In this document: positions 41,002-50,035 of the stretch, piece after piece
How the letters are laid out: the number at the start of each line of letters is the position of its first letter
How positions within the stretch are numbered: position 1 is the first letter of the stretch
Assembly (NCBI RefSeq): GCF_003056405.1
Contig: NZ_PYVZ01000016.1
Coordinates: 1 to 64,000 of the forward strand
Direction of reading: 5' to 3'
DNA from: Devosia indica
GTDB lineage: Bacteria > Pseudomonadota > Alphaproteobacteria > Rhizobiales > Devosiaceae
Length of the DNA: 64,000 bases
Position numbers and translations under genes: made by a program
The notes under the pieces: model-generated
What the model was told of the DNA's origin: nothing
Databases searched by the model: none
Seen by the model: only the letters and a program-made list of their open reading frames with translations

Positions 41002-43749
41002 CTACTCGGCTTCCTCGGCATTTTCGATCAATGGCCGCTCATCGACCAGATCAGCCGGTATTCTGAGCGTGAACAGCATGCCCTCGGGCCCGGCCGGGTC
41101 CACCGAAAGCGATACCGCATTGACCGCCAGCAGCGCTCGCGTCAGCGCCAGGCCCACGCTCGAACGCACCGGCGCCAGCACTTGCCCCTCGCGCCCCACG
41201 CCATCGCGGAACACCACGAAGCGCTCGGCCATGTCCACCGCATTGACCGAGGCATCGCGCACGTGAATGGCGATTGAGCCGTCATCATTGCGCTGCGCCG
41301 AAATCACCACTGCGCCCCCCATCGGGGTCTGGTCGATGGCGCTGGCCAACAGGTTTAGCACCGCCTGCGCCAGCGAGGCCCGGTCAGCCGTGATCCGCGG
41401 CAGCATCTCCGAAATCGCATTGCGCACGATCACCCGGGCGCCATTGGCCTGGCTTCGAATGCGCAGCACGCATTGCTCGAGCAGGTCCGTCAGGTCCAGG
41501 CTCGCGCGCTGCGGCAGATAGCGCCCATCGCGCAATCGTGCGTAATCGTCCAGCTCATCCACCAGCGCCGCTATTTCCTGGCCTGCCTGGCCGATATCGT
41601 CGGCATAGGCGGCGTAGCGCTCGCTATCGAGTTCGCCAAAGGCCTTGGACCGGATGATGTCGGAAAAGCCGATGATCGTATTGAGCGGGCGGCGCACCCC
41701 GCGGCTGATCCGGCCCAGCAACGCCGGGTCGATATCGCTGGCCGACCTGACCCGCGCCGGGCTCATCTCGCGCGGCTTGACCAGGCCGAAATAGCCCGAA
41801 ACAACCCCGGCCTGGCCCAGTGCAAACAACAGGATATCCGCCCTTCCATCGGCCGAGCGCAATGTCAGGCAGGGGCGGGCGGTTTCGGCAAAGCGCGCCG
41901 GCCGCTCCAGAAACGCCCGCAACGCCACTGCGTCGTCCTGCCCGACCAGCGCCGATAGCGGCCGCCCGGTCAAAGCCTTGCTTTCGCCCAGCATTGATGT
42001 GGCGGCTGCGCTGGCCGCACTTACCATGCCATTGCGATTGGCCTCGACGAAGCCGTCGCCGCGAATTTCGGCAAAGGTCTGTGCAAAGGCCTTCACCGCA
42101 TCTTCATGGCCCGTGCGCACTTCGGTGGTGCTGGCCGAGAGCATCAGGGCAGGGCGGCCATGCCAGGAGATCGACTGCAGTCGCGCGGTCACCGGCACCA
42201 GCGTGCCGTCGCGCTGCACCAGGTGGTTGACCGGCCCGGCCTCCTGTCCTTCGCCACCCAGCACCGGGAAGATCGCGCCCAGCCCGGCCTGGCGCAGACT
42301 GTCCACCGACTCATAGCCCACCATTTCGGTAATGGCGCGGTTGGCAAACAGCACCTGCTGGTCGCGGAACACCAGAATGCCCAGCGGCAAACGATTGAGG
42401 ACCAGCGTTTCGCCGCCCAGATTGATCAGCGCACCAGACCCGCTTGCCCCCTTTACGGTCGGCAGTGCCGGCTCCGCCGGTCCAGTACTGGTCTGGCCCC
42501 GTTCGCCCACCCGGTCATTGAGAATGCGCGACAGCTCGTCGAAATTATAGCGCGACACCCGTTCCACTGTCTCGGGGTCGGGCTGCGCATCGGTCTCCGA
42601 GGCACTCTCCGTCGGCTCGGTGTCACCCTCTTCCAGTGGGGTAAAGCCACGGCCGGTAATTTTGTAGTATTGGCGCCCCGGCGCCTCGACAGGCGGTCCG
42701 GCGGGGGCCAGGTCGGCCGCAAACGGCGGCATGTCGTCTTCTTCGCTCAAAGGCGCATAAAGCGCCTCGTCATCGGCCAGCTTTTCCACCAGGTCACTCA
42801 GCCGGCGCGAAACGCCCCGCAATGCCTCGGGCACCTCCGGCGCGTCTCCTGCTTCGGTGTCGTCATCGCCCGCATGCGCGTCGTCATTATCCGCGTCCTG
42901 CAGCCTCTGCTCGTCCGACACGGCCGCGATCGCCTCGAAAATGCTTGGCATCGGGCGCGGCTCAGCGCCGTCATCCTCGGTCGAAGCGCCGTCCTGCGGA
43001 TCAGACCAGCTTTCCGGATTGTCGATCTCAGGGTCGGGGCGATGCGGTTCAGCCGGCTCATAGGCGATCTCGGCATCGCTGTCCTGCCAGCTCTGTAGCT
43101 CGTGGGCATAGGCCTCGTCCGCAGCAATAGGGGCCATCCCGCCTTCTGTTTCCGGCGCGGCCTCATCGGCTTCGATCACGGCGTCTGCATCAGTCGGCTC
43201 TGCGACGATGCTGTCCTCCGGCACCGCCTGAGCGGCCACGACTTCTTCTTGCGCCTGCGCTGTATCAGCCGGTTCATCAGCGGCAGGCTCTGCCTGCACC
43301 GGCTTCATGGCCTCCGCCGCTGCCTGGGCAGGCGCGACGCTGTCTGGGTCTGCCGCGTCCGTATCGGCCCGCGCTGCCGCGATCACCTCTTGGGCAATGG
43401 GGTCGACGCCGACGATCAGCAGGACCGGCTCATTATTGTCCCAGCGCAGCGGCGTCGTGGCGCAGGTGGCCGAGGCCGGCTTGTCCCCGGCCAGGAACTG
43501 GATGCGCGCCAGGCTCGTCCGGCCGGTCGAGCCGAGCCGGATAATGCGCGCAATCTGTCCCTTGATCGGCACGGCGGGCGCCGGACGCTTGAGGCCGTGC
43601 TTCTTGACCTTCGCCAGGAACAGATCGGCCGCCGGATTGGACCAGATCAGCCTGCGGCCATCCTGGGACCAGAGCCATGCCGGGCGTGAATCATCCTCAT
43701 GCTGCTGCACGCGCCGCGCATCTGGCAATGTGTTCCAGCGGTCATCCAT
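41002..43749 (-). CDS. PAS histidine-kinase-like protein without phosphoacceptor His (PdhS/CbrA-like)
   Basis: A 915-aa cytoplasmic protein: an N-terminal PAS-like region (LWSQDGRRLIWSNPAADLFL), an acidic Ala/Glu/Asp-rich linker of about 250 residues, two further PAS regions (LPLGILVFRDQQVLFANRAITEMVGY; DGFVEANRNGMVSAASAAA), then a kinase core like rhizobial PdhS/CbrA. The H-box reads RISRGVRRPLNTIIGFSDII: the usual SHE is SRG, with Arg (codon 41701-41703, residue 683) replacing His. The N-box is NLLASAID and the G1 box DASVNA instead of DTGVG, while SVGLALTRALL remains. It is therefore probably a pseudokinase acting through binding. The ATG at 43749 has AAAGG upstream; 43791 is an alternative. 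Confidence 0.9.
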   Translation of the reverse strand: MDDRWNTLPDARRVQQHEDDSRPAWLWSQDGRRLIWSNPAADLFLAKVKKHGLKRPAPAVPIKGQIARIIRLGSTGRTSLARIQFLAGDKPASATCATTPLRWDNNEPVLLIVGVDPIAQEVIAAARADTDAADPDSVAPAQAAAEAMKPVQAEPAADEPADTAQAQEEVVAAQAVPEDSIVAEPTDADAVIEADEAAPETEGGMAPIAADEAYAHELQSWQDSDAEIAYEPAEPHRPDPEIDNPESWSDPQDGASTEDDGAEPRPMPSIFEAIAAVSDEQRLQDADNDDAHAGDDDTEAGDAPEVPEALRGVSRRLSDLVEKLADDEALYAPLSEEDDMPPFAADLAPAGPPVEAPGRQYYKITGRGFTPLEEGDTEPTESASETDAQPDPETVERVSRYNFDELSRILNDRVGERGQTSTGPAEPALPTVKGASGSGALINLGGETLVLNRLPLGILVFRDQQVLFANRAITEMVGYESVDSLRQAGLGAIFPVLGGEGQEAGPVNHLVQRDGTLVPVTARLQSISWHGRPALMLSASTTEVRTGHEDAVKAFAQTFAEIRGDGFVEANRNGMVSAASAAATSMLGESKALTGRPLSALVGQDDAVALRAFLERPARFAETARPCLTLRSADGRADILLFALGQAGVVSGYFGLVKPREMSPARVRSASDIDPALLGRISRGVRRPLNTIIGFSDIIRSKAFGELDSERYAAYADDIGQAGQEIAALVDELDDYARLRDGRYLPQRASLDLTDLLEQCVLRIRSQANGARVIVRNAISEMLPRITADRASLAQAVLNLLASAIDQTPMGGAVVISAQRNDDGSIAIHVRDASVNAVDMAERFVVFRDGVGREGQVLAPVRSSVGLALTRALLAVNAVSLSVDPAGPEGMLFTLRIPADLVDERPLIENAEEAE

Positions 43750-43791
43750 GGACTGCCTTTGTCTGGTCGCGACCCCGTTGATTTGTGCCAT

Positions 43792-44069
43792 TCCGGTACA
43801 AACGTCCGAAGTTCCTTAAGTGTTCTTCAATATAGTGCAGCGGCGGGCGAATCCACCCCGGCGGCAGGCGGCATGGGGCCAATCACGGACCATGGTTAAG
43901 TGCCCTTTCCTAAGGATTGGTCACGCCGGCCCACAAAATTTGCCCTGGCGGGGGCATTTTTGCGGCACTGTCCACAGCGCAAAATCGGTGCTTGTCATCT
44001 CGGCCATCTCGACCTATGTTCCGCCCGCTTTCGGAGCCCGGTCGTTGACTAAGGTTCCCAGCGGGTCCT
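43792..44069. promoter_or_regulatory. spacer between the kinase-like gene and tRNA-His
   Basis: These 280 bases hold no gene that I can support. They should contain the divergent promoters of the kinase-like gene and tRNA-His. No confident -35/-10 pair or repeat was recognised. Confidence 0.3.
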
Positions 44070-44146
44070 GCCGCCTTAGCTCAGTTGGTTAGAGCGCTAG
44101 ATTGTGGATCTAGAGGTCCCCCGTTCAATCCGGGGAGGCGGTACCA
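44070..44146 (+). tRNA. tRNA-His (anticodon GTG)
   Basis: A 77-nt cloverleaf: acceptor GCCGCCT with AGGCGGT, D-arm GCTC...GAGC, anticodon stem CTAGA/TCTAG around loop TTGTGGA (GTG at 44104-44106), T-arm CCCCG-TTCAATC-CGGGG, discriminator A73 (44143) and encoded CCA. There is no G at -1 (the base is T) and position 73 is A rather than C, so the universal G-1:C73 pair of tRNA-His is missing. This atypical form is known from one large group of alphaproteobacteria, together with a divergent HisRS, which is also encoded here at 48417. Confidence 0.96.
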
Positions 44147-44162
44147 CCCACTTTTCCTGACA

Positions 44163-46028
44163 TCACTGCGTCAGTCTCAGCGATGAGATGTTGCGGGCAA
44201 TCTGCTCGAACGCATCGGACAGGTCCGAAGCATTTGCTGCCAGAAAGTAGTTTTCTGCGCTGCTGGCACAATAGCGCAGCACGCTGGCCGCATCGCTGCC
44301 TTCGACGATGCCGAAACCGACCGTATAAACCACGATGCCCGTGGAATCATCGTTCATGGCATCGCAATAGGCGCGCGCCTGTTCATAGGGCCTGCCATTA
44401 TGGGCGTCCCGATTGATCTTCTCATTGTTGCCGCCACTGCCGCTGCCAGTGTTGCGGGAGATCACGCCGTCATAATGCACGGTGTTGAATTCACCGTCCG
44501 TCATGATGATCGCGGCCTTGAGCAGGCGTTCGCGCCCATATGCAGCCGGGCGGCTGGCCTCGGGCCATACATAGCCAAAATTGGGCGAGAGCATATACCA
44601 GCTCCACAGGATGCCCAGGCTCCCCGAGGTTGAACCTTCGGCCTCAAGATCGTCCGCCAGATCGTGCAGAACATCCTTGTCGGAGGTCAAGGGCACAACC
44701 TGGTTGGTCAGGCACCCATTGCTGCCCGGATAGTTCCGGCCCACATAGCTCACGCTGGGCGCCGCATCGGTAAACGCTTCCACCCCGTCCCGCTCGGTGA
44801 CGCAACTGGTGATCCCATGCAGCGTCGACCAGCCCGACAGATTGGTGAACAGATAATAGTCGCAGCCGACCAAGTCTGTTTGCTTGGTGCAATGCAGCTT
44901 GCCCGTGCCAGGACTATAGGTTCCCTGGCCGATCATCGAGTAGCCGTCGAGCCTGAGCGAGTTGGCGGTGGCATTGGTCACCTGGAAGATGCGGTTATTG
45001 ATCCCATTGAGCCAGGAGACATCTCGGACATAGACATTGTCTCCGTTCGAGAGCCCGTGGTCAGGGGAGGTAATAACCGTCTCGCAGCGCTCCACCAGGC
45101 ACTGCACGACCTGACCACCCCAGTTGTACCAGTTGTACCAGCGGCTATCGACCCAGTTGCCATTCTGGTCCTTGAGCTCAAACGTATCCCTGGTCCGGTT
45201 GGCCACTTGATACGCCCGATTATTGAGCTGATACATTCCGCCCACGTTCCAGATATAAACCCAGTCGTCATTCTGGAAGCCGTGCCGGTCGGAAGTGATC
45301 CTTGCCGGATCATCCCTGGTCGCATTGGAGATATTCTTGGTGTCGCCATAGGCCCAGGAAATGGACGTGATGTCGCTTGGGCCGCGGATTGGCCCGCGTA
45401 GCGCCTCGGCATAGCTGCCCACATTGATTGCCTGCGAATAGGGAATCAGGGCCATCTTTGTATAGTTCGGCTCCTGCTCGTCCTGTACGATCGCATCGAT
45501 CAGATCGCCAAGCGCATCCTTGAGGTCTTCCAGCCGCTGCCCGCGCATCGACCCGGTCACGTCAAGCGCAACCGAGACCTCGACATCCACCGCGCCGCGC
45601 ACGGCCTCTGAGGTGAAGGAAGCGCCAAGCTGGTCGACACCGACCAACCGCACAAACCGCGTGGGCAGAGCAAAATCACCGCCCAGGGTCAGCCGGCCGG
45701 CCTCGGTGTTGAAGTCGATCTCGTTGACCCGCGCAGCGGTCACATCGATATCGCCAATACGCTCCAGCACGATGGCCTGGGCCTTGGCCAGCAGGTCCGC
45801 CTCCAATTCGCTCTCGGTCAGGCCTGTCCGGTAGATCTCCGGCTGCAGCGCCAGGGCCGCGGCATCGAGCGCCACCTGGGCGCGCTGCCGGGTCTGCTCG
45901 AGCGAGACATAGTCCACCGTGGCGCCGCCCAGCGCGATCAGCACAATCGCCATCAGCCCGAACAGCACCGCGAATACGCCGCTTTCGTCCTTGGCAAACC
46001 GTTGCAACAGCGGAACAAATCTGGACAT
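44163..46028 (-). CDS. TadG-like pilus-assembly protein with VWA domain and FCCH-like repeats
   Basis: A 621-aa protein. An N-terminal Tad segment (AKDESGVFAVLFGLMAIVLIALGGATVDY, DAAALALQ) gives a single membrane anchor, followed by a VWA domain with MIDAS-like DVTGSMRG around residue 170 and a later IIMTDGEFN. Inserted in the VWA are two related repeats of the FCCH type: DRHGFQNDDWVYIWNVGGMYQLNNRAYQV and SPDHGLSNGDNVYVRDVSWLNGINNRIFQV. Several Cys (CLVERC, LHCTK, GCDYY, SCVTERDG) suggest an extracytoplasmic, disulfide-bonded region. It probably sits in the envelope and takes part in Tad pili or adhesion; no tad cluster is adjacent. The ATG at 46028 begins the usual MSRFVPLLQRFAKDE start. Confidence 0.85.
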   Translation of the reverse strand: MSRFVPLLQRFAKDESGVFAVLFGLMAIVLIALGGATVDYVSLEQTRQRAQVALDAAALALQPEIYRTGLTESELEADLLAKAQAIVLERIGDIDVTAARVNEIDFNTEAGRLTLGGDFALPTRFVRLVGVDQLGASFTSEAVRGAVDVEVSVALDVTGSMRGQRLEDLKDALGDLIDAIVQDEQEPNYTKMALIPYSQAINVGSYAEALRGPIRGPSDITSISWAYGDTKNISNATRDDPARITSDRHGFQNDDWVYIWNVGGMYQLNNRAYQVANRTRDTFELKDQNGNWVDSRWYNWYNWGGQVVQCLVERCETVITSPDHGLSNGDNVYVRDVSWLNGINNRIFQVTNATANSLRLDGYSMIGQGTYSPGTGKLHCTKQTDLVGCDYYLFTNLSGWSTLHGITSCVTERDGVEAFTDAAPSVSYVGRNYPGSNGCLTNQVVPLTSDKDVLHDLADDLEAEGSTSGSLGILWSWYMLSPNFGYVWPEASRPAAYGRERLLKAAIIMTDGEFNTVHYDGVISRNTGSGSGGNNEKINRDAHNGRPYEQARAYCDAMNDDSTGIVVYTVGFGIVEGSDAASVLRYCASSAENYFLAANASDLSDAFEQIARNISSLRLTQ

Positions 46029-46085
46029 CAGGACACCTGGTTGCGCCACGAAGGGATGAGCAGGTCGCACCTTCGCGCAAACTTG

Positions 46086-46715
46086 TTAGGAAAGAACAAC
46101 CACCTTGGAGTTGAGCTGCACGCGGCCATAAAGGTCGATCACGTCCTCATTGGTCATGCGGATGCAGCCCGAAGACACGTTCTGGCCGATCGACCACGGC
46201 TCATTGGTGCCGTGAATACGGTAGAGCGTTGAGCCCAGATAAAGCGCCCGCGCGCCCAGCGGATTGTCAATGCCGCCCGGCATATGCGCCGGCAGCCCGG
46301 GCTGGCGCTTGCGCATCTCGGCCGGCGGCGTCCAGCCCGGCCATTCCGCCTTGCGGCTGACCCGGTGCGTGCCGCGCCATTCGAACCCGTCCCGCGCCAC
46401 CCCGATGCCATAGCGCAGCGCCCGGCCATCGCCGAGCACGAAATAGAGAAAATGCTGCCGCGTATCGACCACGATGGTGCCGCTGCGCTCATGGGTGGCA
46501 TAGGGCACCACCTGTCGCAGATAGACTGGCGAGACATGCACATTGGCCTGCAGCGCCAGCGCGTGGCGTGGCCGGCCTTCGGTGATGGTCACGCCGGGCG
46601 GTGGCGCAAAGCGCCAGCCGGGGCGAAAGGTTTCCGCCTGGCTGGGCAGCGCTGTGCTCACCAGTGCGAATGTGGCCAGCGCAATGGCCAGCCGGGGCAG
46701 GTTTCGGACGATCAT
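46086..46715 (-). CDS. periplasmic L,D-transpeptidase (YkuD domain)
   Basis: A 209-aa protein with a signal peptide (LAIALATFALVSTALPSQAE) and a YkuD catalytic domain. TIVVDTRQHFLYFVLGDGRALRYGIGVARDG opens the domain, the catalytic His motif is YRIHGTNEPWSIG, and the catalytic Cys motif is SSGCIRMTNEDVIDLYGRV. It makes 3-3 peptidoglycan cross-links or attaches proteins to peptidoglycan. The arrangement AEWPGWTPPAEM is usual in rhizobial homologues. Monocistronic in appearance. Confidence 0.95.
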   Translation of the reverse strand: MIVRNLPRLAIALATFALVSTALPSQAETFRPGWRFAPPPGVTITEGRPRHALALQANVHVSPVYLRQVVPYATHERSGTIVVDTRQHFLYFVLGDGRALRYGIGVARDGFEWRGTHRVSRKAEWPGWTPPAEMRKRQPGLPAHMPGGIDNPLGARALYLGSTLYRIHGTNEPWSIGQNVSSGCIRMTNEDVIDLYGRVQLNSKVVVLS

Positions 46716-46851
46716 GGCCTTGCATCCCCAATAATGCGTTTGGCCGTATTTTCCCGCACAAGCGCAAAGGAGTCCTCAAGCCGCGTGGTTAACCGGGCGT
46801 GGTTAGGGGCCGTTAACAAACCCTTGCCACGCTGCCACGAAACGCCTGAAT

Positions 46852-47271
46852 CTAAAGGAAAACCGAGTCGTCCATCTCTTCTGCCGGCGGCAGCACGCGC
46901 TGCACCGCCAGGCCCAATTGCTCGGTGGTAAAAGGCTTGGGCAGCACCTCGTTAACGCCCAGTTCCCGGGCCCGTGCAATATTTTCCCGCGAGGGATAAG
47001 CCGTCATCAGGATCACCGGTGTGGTCCGGGGCGCGCCAAATCGCGCATCGCGCAGCACCTGCATCACGCCCGCGCCATTGATGTCGGGCATGTACCAGTC
47101 CATCAGCATGAAGTGGAATGGCTTGCCCATCAGCTTGAGTATGGCTTCCGCGCCGTTCTCGGCCTCCTCGACATCGGCAATGCCCAGCTTGTTGAGGCCC
47201 ACCGTGCAGATCGCGCGCGCATAGGTGTTGTCGTCCACCACCAGCGCCCGCAAGCGTCCTGGTATGATCAT
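46852..47271 (-). CDS. single-domain response regulator (CheY-like)
   Basis: A 139-aa stand-alone receiver. The acidic pocket is ALVVDDNTYAR, the phosphorylation site is the Asp in FMLMDWYMPDINGAG, the conserved Thr/Ser is in VILMTAYPSRENI and the Lys in EVLPKPFT. No output domain is present, so it signals by protein contact, like CheY or DivK. The start at 47271 is decided by GGAGGGG upstream. No kinase is adjacent; the nearest kinase-like gene, at 41002, lacks its His. Confidence 0.93.
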   Translation of the reverse strand: MIIPGRLRALVVDDNTYARAICTVGLNKLGIADVEEAENGAEAILKLMGKPFHFMLMDWYMPDINGAGVMQVLRDARFGAPRTTPVILMTAYPSRENIARARELGVNEVLPKPFTTEQLGLAVQRVLPPAEEMDDSVFL

Positions 47272-47744
47272 GCCGCCCCTCCAACGTCGCACGCGCCCAA
47301 CGCCCAAGGGACGCATGAATTTTTGTGCCAGACTGCCGAAAAATGCCCGCTGGATAGCAGGCAGCGCGGCCCTGTCAATCCGGTCCTTGCCGGGGCCGGA
47401 TCGGCAAGCGTGTCTTCCAGGCAACACTTGCCACAGAGTGCGACAGACTGACACATCTTGGCTTGCGGCTCACGTGATCGTGAGTTACCCAGATGCCGTC
47501 TGCAAAGCCAACCGAGGGAGGCGTTTGATGTTCAAATCTGTAACCCGCCACTCGGGGCCAAATCACCTTCATCACGGTCACGCCACCGCGTAACCACTGA
47601 CGGTACCCTCGGCCGCATCGCGGCTCGCGGACACCCCCAACTCTCCACCCTGAATCGCCGAACCGGGTCATTCCACGTCCCGATTCCGCCATTCTCCCGT
47701 CTTTTCACAACAGGGGCCGGCAGGGTGACCTGCCGGAACAACCA
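47272..47744. promoter_or_regulatory. 473-bp divergent intergenic region
   Basis: No supported gene lies between the response regulator and the DUF1127-like gene. It contains a small perfect inverted repeat CTCACG-TGAT-CGTGAG (47469-47484), which could be an operator or a weak hairpin. Nothing else was recognised. Confidence 0.35.
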
Positions 47745-48011
47745 ATGACTTCGAACGTGCTCAATGAGCGCAGCGTGGTGCTGCGTCTCGAATTCTCCAT
47801 CGCCGATGCTGTCCAGCAGCGCGGACTGGTCCCCGTCGTCGGGGCAGCCATTCGCGCCTGGTGGGCCCAGCGTCCGGTGCGTTATGCTCAGGTGCCCGGC
47901 TATCTGCGCGAAGATGTCGGCCTGCCGCCCGAGGATGAATACCGCAACCTATTTACCGTGCCCGCGCAGCTCTGGCAGTTCCGCCCGCCGGATCAGGACA
48001 TCTCAAGATGA
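47745..48011 (+). CDS. small DUF1127-like protein
   Basis: An 88-aa protein with a C-terminal segment AAIRAWWAQRPVRYAQVPGYLREDVGLPPEDEY. It resembles the Arg/Trp-rich domain of DUF1127 proteins, which in alphaproteobacteria bind RNA and influence phosphate and stress responses. The match is partial and the N-terminal half is not recognised. A strong UUCG hairpin terminator follows the stop. Confidence 0.6.
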   Translation: MTSNVLNERSVVLRLEFSIADAVQQRGLVPVVGAAIRAWWAQRPVRYAQVPGYLREDVGLPPEDEYRNLFTVPAQLWQFRPPDQDISR

Positions 48012-48017
48012 GAGAAC

Positions 48018-48043
48018 GACAGCCGGGGTTCGCCCCGGCTGTC
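48018..48043 (+). terminator. UUCG-capped hairpin after the DUF1127-like gene
   Basis: GACAGCCGGGG (48018-48028), TTCG loop, CCCCGGCTGTC (48033-48043): an 11-bp perfect stem with a stable tetraloop, followed by a short pyrimidine-rich TCTTG. Probably the transcript end. Confidence 0.7.
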
Positions 48044-48416
48044 TCTTGCGGCTTGCATGGCTCTGCCAACTTATCCACGGTGCCAGGAACCGCTTCATAC
48101 TGCGTCCATCACTCCCGCGCGGACGGACTGCAGCGAACTTTGCGGGGGGAGCCGGTTGGGTGCTGGGTCGCTCCAGGGCCTGCCTGCTCGTTGGGCCACC
48201 TTGCGACGAGCGATCAAGAGGGGCCACGACAGCAGGAGAAACCCGGCGTTCCGAGGCGGCGACGTCTCTATTATCTAGTTTTACCGAGACGCACGTGCCT
48301 CGGAACACGTCCACCTGGTCCCACCCGACGGCTTTTGCCGCTCGGGCCATTGGTGCAACCATTGTCTCACTGGCTTTGATCGTCTAAGCAAACGACCGAC
48401 TTTCCAGGGCGAAGAA
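48044..48416 (+). ncRNA. structured 373-nt untranslated region before hisS
   Basis: No protein gene is supported. The region can form a long hairpin, GTTCCGAGGC (48248-48257) with GCCTCGGAAC (48297-48306), with inner stem CGTCTC (48263-48268)/GAGACG (48286-48291) over a 17-nt loop. A second hairpin pairs CCCGACGGC (48324-48332) with GCCGCTCGGG (48337-48346) over TTTT. It may be an independent small RNA or the hisS leader. Hallmarks of RNase P RNA, tmRNA and SRP RNA were not found, and no His-rich leader peptide is seen. Confidence 0.4.
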
Positions 48417-50003
48417 ATGACCGAAAAGACCAAGCTCATCACGCCCCGCCTGCCGCGCGGGTTCGAAGATCGCACGCCGGGCGAAATCGCCGCCGTCGGC
48501 GCCATGATCGACAAGATCAAGGCCGTCTACGAGCGTTATGGCTTCGACCCCGTCGAAACCCCGCTGTTTGAATATACCGAAACGCTCGGCAAGTTCCTGC
48601 CCGATACCGACCGGCCCAATGCCGGCGTCTTTTCCCTGCAGGACGATGACGAACAGTGGATGAGCCTGCGCTACGATTTGACCGCGCCGCTCGCCCGCTT
48701 CTTTGCCGAAAATTTCGAAACCCTGCCCAAGCCCTACCGCTCCTATCGGCAGGGCTATGTCTTCCGCAACGAAAAGCCCGGCCCCGGCCGCTTCCGCCAG
48801 TTCATGCAATTCGACGCAGACACGGTCGGCGCCCCCGGCCCCGAAGCCGACGCCGAAATGTGCATGATGATGGCCGACGTCATGGACGCGCTGGGTCTGC
48901 AGGGCAAATACGTCGTCCGCGTCAATAACCGTAAGGTGCTGGATGGCATTATGGAGGCGGCAGGAATTGTGGACGATGGCCAGAAGGTAACGGCGCTACG
49001 GGCGATCGATAAGCTGGACAAGTTTGGCGTTGATGGCGTGCGCCTGCTGCTCGGCAAAGGGCGCAAAGACGAAAGTGGCGACTTCACCCAAGGCGCTGGC
49101 TTGTCAGACGCCCAGATCAGTAGTTTCGAATATCTCTTCGCATGCTTCGAGGGTCGGACTGTTGCAGAAGCTACAGAGGAGCCGGGAGTTATTCGGTACA
49201 TACCCGCGAACGCCCTGCACATTGATGCCGCTCGGCACCAAGAGGCCGGGGTGTATTCGCTGCCGCTTGGTGTGCTGAATTCGGCATTCCACAGATTTGG
49301 CGGCGATGCCACCATCAACGCGTCGGGGTTCTCAGGCTACAAAGAACTCTACGAGATGGGCAAAACCTTTCACTTGGCGGGCTACAGCGACCGCATCAAG
49401 ATCGACCCCTCCGTCGTCCGTGGCCTCGAATATTACACCGGCCCCGTCTTCGAGATCGAACTGACCTTCAAGGTCCAGAACGAAAAGGGCCAGGACGTGG
49501 TCTTCGGCTCGGTTGGCGGCGGTGGCCGTTATGATGGCCTGGTCTCCCGCTTCCGCCGCGAACCCGTGCCGGCCACCGGCTTTTCCATCGGCGTCTCTCG
49601 GCTGGCCAATGCGCTCAAACTCACCGGCAATCTCGGCGCCACCGAACCCGCAGGGCCGGTCGTCGTCCTCGTCATGGACAAGGACCAAACCGCCCGCTAC
49701 CAGGCCATGGTCTCCGAGCTGCGCGCCGCCGGCATCCGCGCCGAAATGTTCCTTGGCTCCACCAAGAATTTCGGCAAGCAGGTCGCCTATGCCGACAAGC
49801 GCAATGCGCCCGCCGTCATCATCGAAGGGTCTCAGGAGCGCGAGCAGGGCGTCTTGCAGGTGAAAGACCTGGTCGCCGGCAAACAGGCCGCCCAGGCCAT
49901 CACCGACAATGCCGAATGGAAAGCCGCCCGCCCCGGCCAGTTCGAGATCCAGCGCGAAGATCTGGTTTCCGCGGTCCAGAAACTGCTGAGCGAGCAGGGT
50001 TGA
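48417..50003 (+). CDS. hisS: histidyl-tRNA synthetase, long alphaproteobacterial type
   Basis: A 528-aa class II synthetase. Motif 1 region is [10 protein letters not shown], motif 2 is [24 protein letters not shown], the His-binding motif is [12 protein letters not shown], and motif 3 is near [13 protein letters not shown], with an anticodon-binding C-terminal domain ([31 protein letters not shown]). The [10 protein letters not shown] motif 2 and RGLEYYTGP are those of the divergent alphaproteobacterial HisRS that charges tRNA-His lacking G-1. Residues about 232-320 are longer than I expect for rhizobial homologues, and codon use changes in about 48940-49385. It is the first gene of hisS-hisZ-hisG, with AGGG before the ATG. 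Confidence 0.95.
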   Translation: MTEKTKLITPRLPRGFEDRTPGEIAAVGAMIDKIKAVYERYGFDPVETPLFEYTETLGKFLPDTDRPNAGVFSLQDDDEQWMSLRYDLTAPLARFFAENFETLPKPYRSYRQGYVFRNEKPGPGRFRQFMQFDADTVGAPGPEADAEMCMMMADVMDALGLQGKYVVRVNNRKVLDGIMEAAGIVDDGQKVTALRAIDKLDKFGVDGVRLLLGKGRKDESGDFTQGAGLSDAQISSFEYLFACFEGRTVAEATEEPGVIRYIPANALHIDAARHQEAGVYSLPLGVLNSAFHRFGGDATINASGFSGYKELYEMGKTFHLAGYSDRIKIDPSVVRGLEYYTGPVFEIELTFKVQNEKGQDVVFGSVGGGGRYDGLVSRFRREPVPATGFSIGVSRLANALKLTGNLGATEPAGPVVVLVMDKDQTARYQAMVSELRAAGIRAEMFLGSTKNFGKQVAYADKRNAPAVIIEGSQEREQGVLQVKDLVAGKQAAQAITDNAEWKAARPGQFEIQREDLVSAVQKLLSEQG

Positions 50004-50035
50004 TGAGTTTGCCCCGCTCTTTCCCCCAACGCGAT

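Noticed and set aside
48003..48379. Overlapping frames of 119-123 codons on both strands upstream of hisS
   Set aside because: Both pass through strong hairpins and a terminator, with no family pattern; the region is better read as non-coding.
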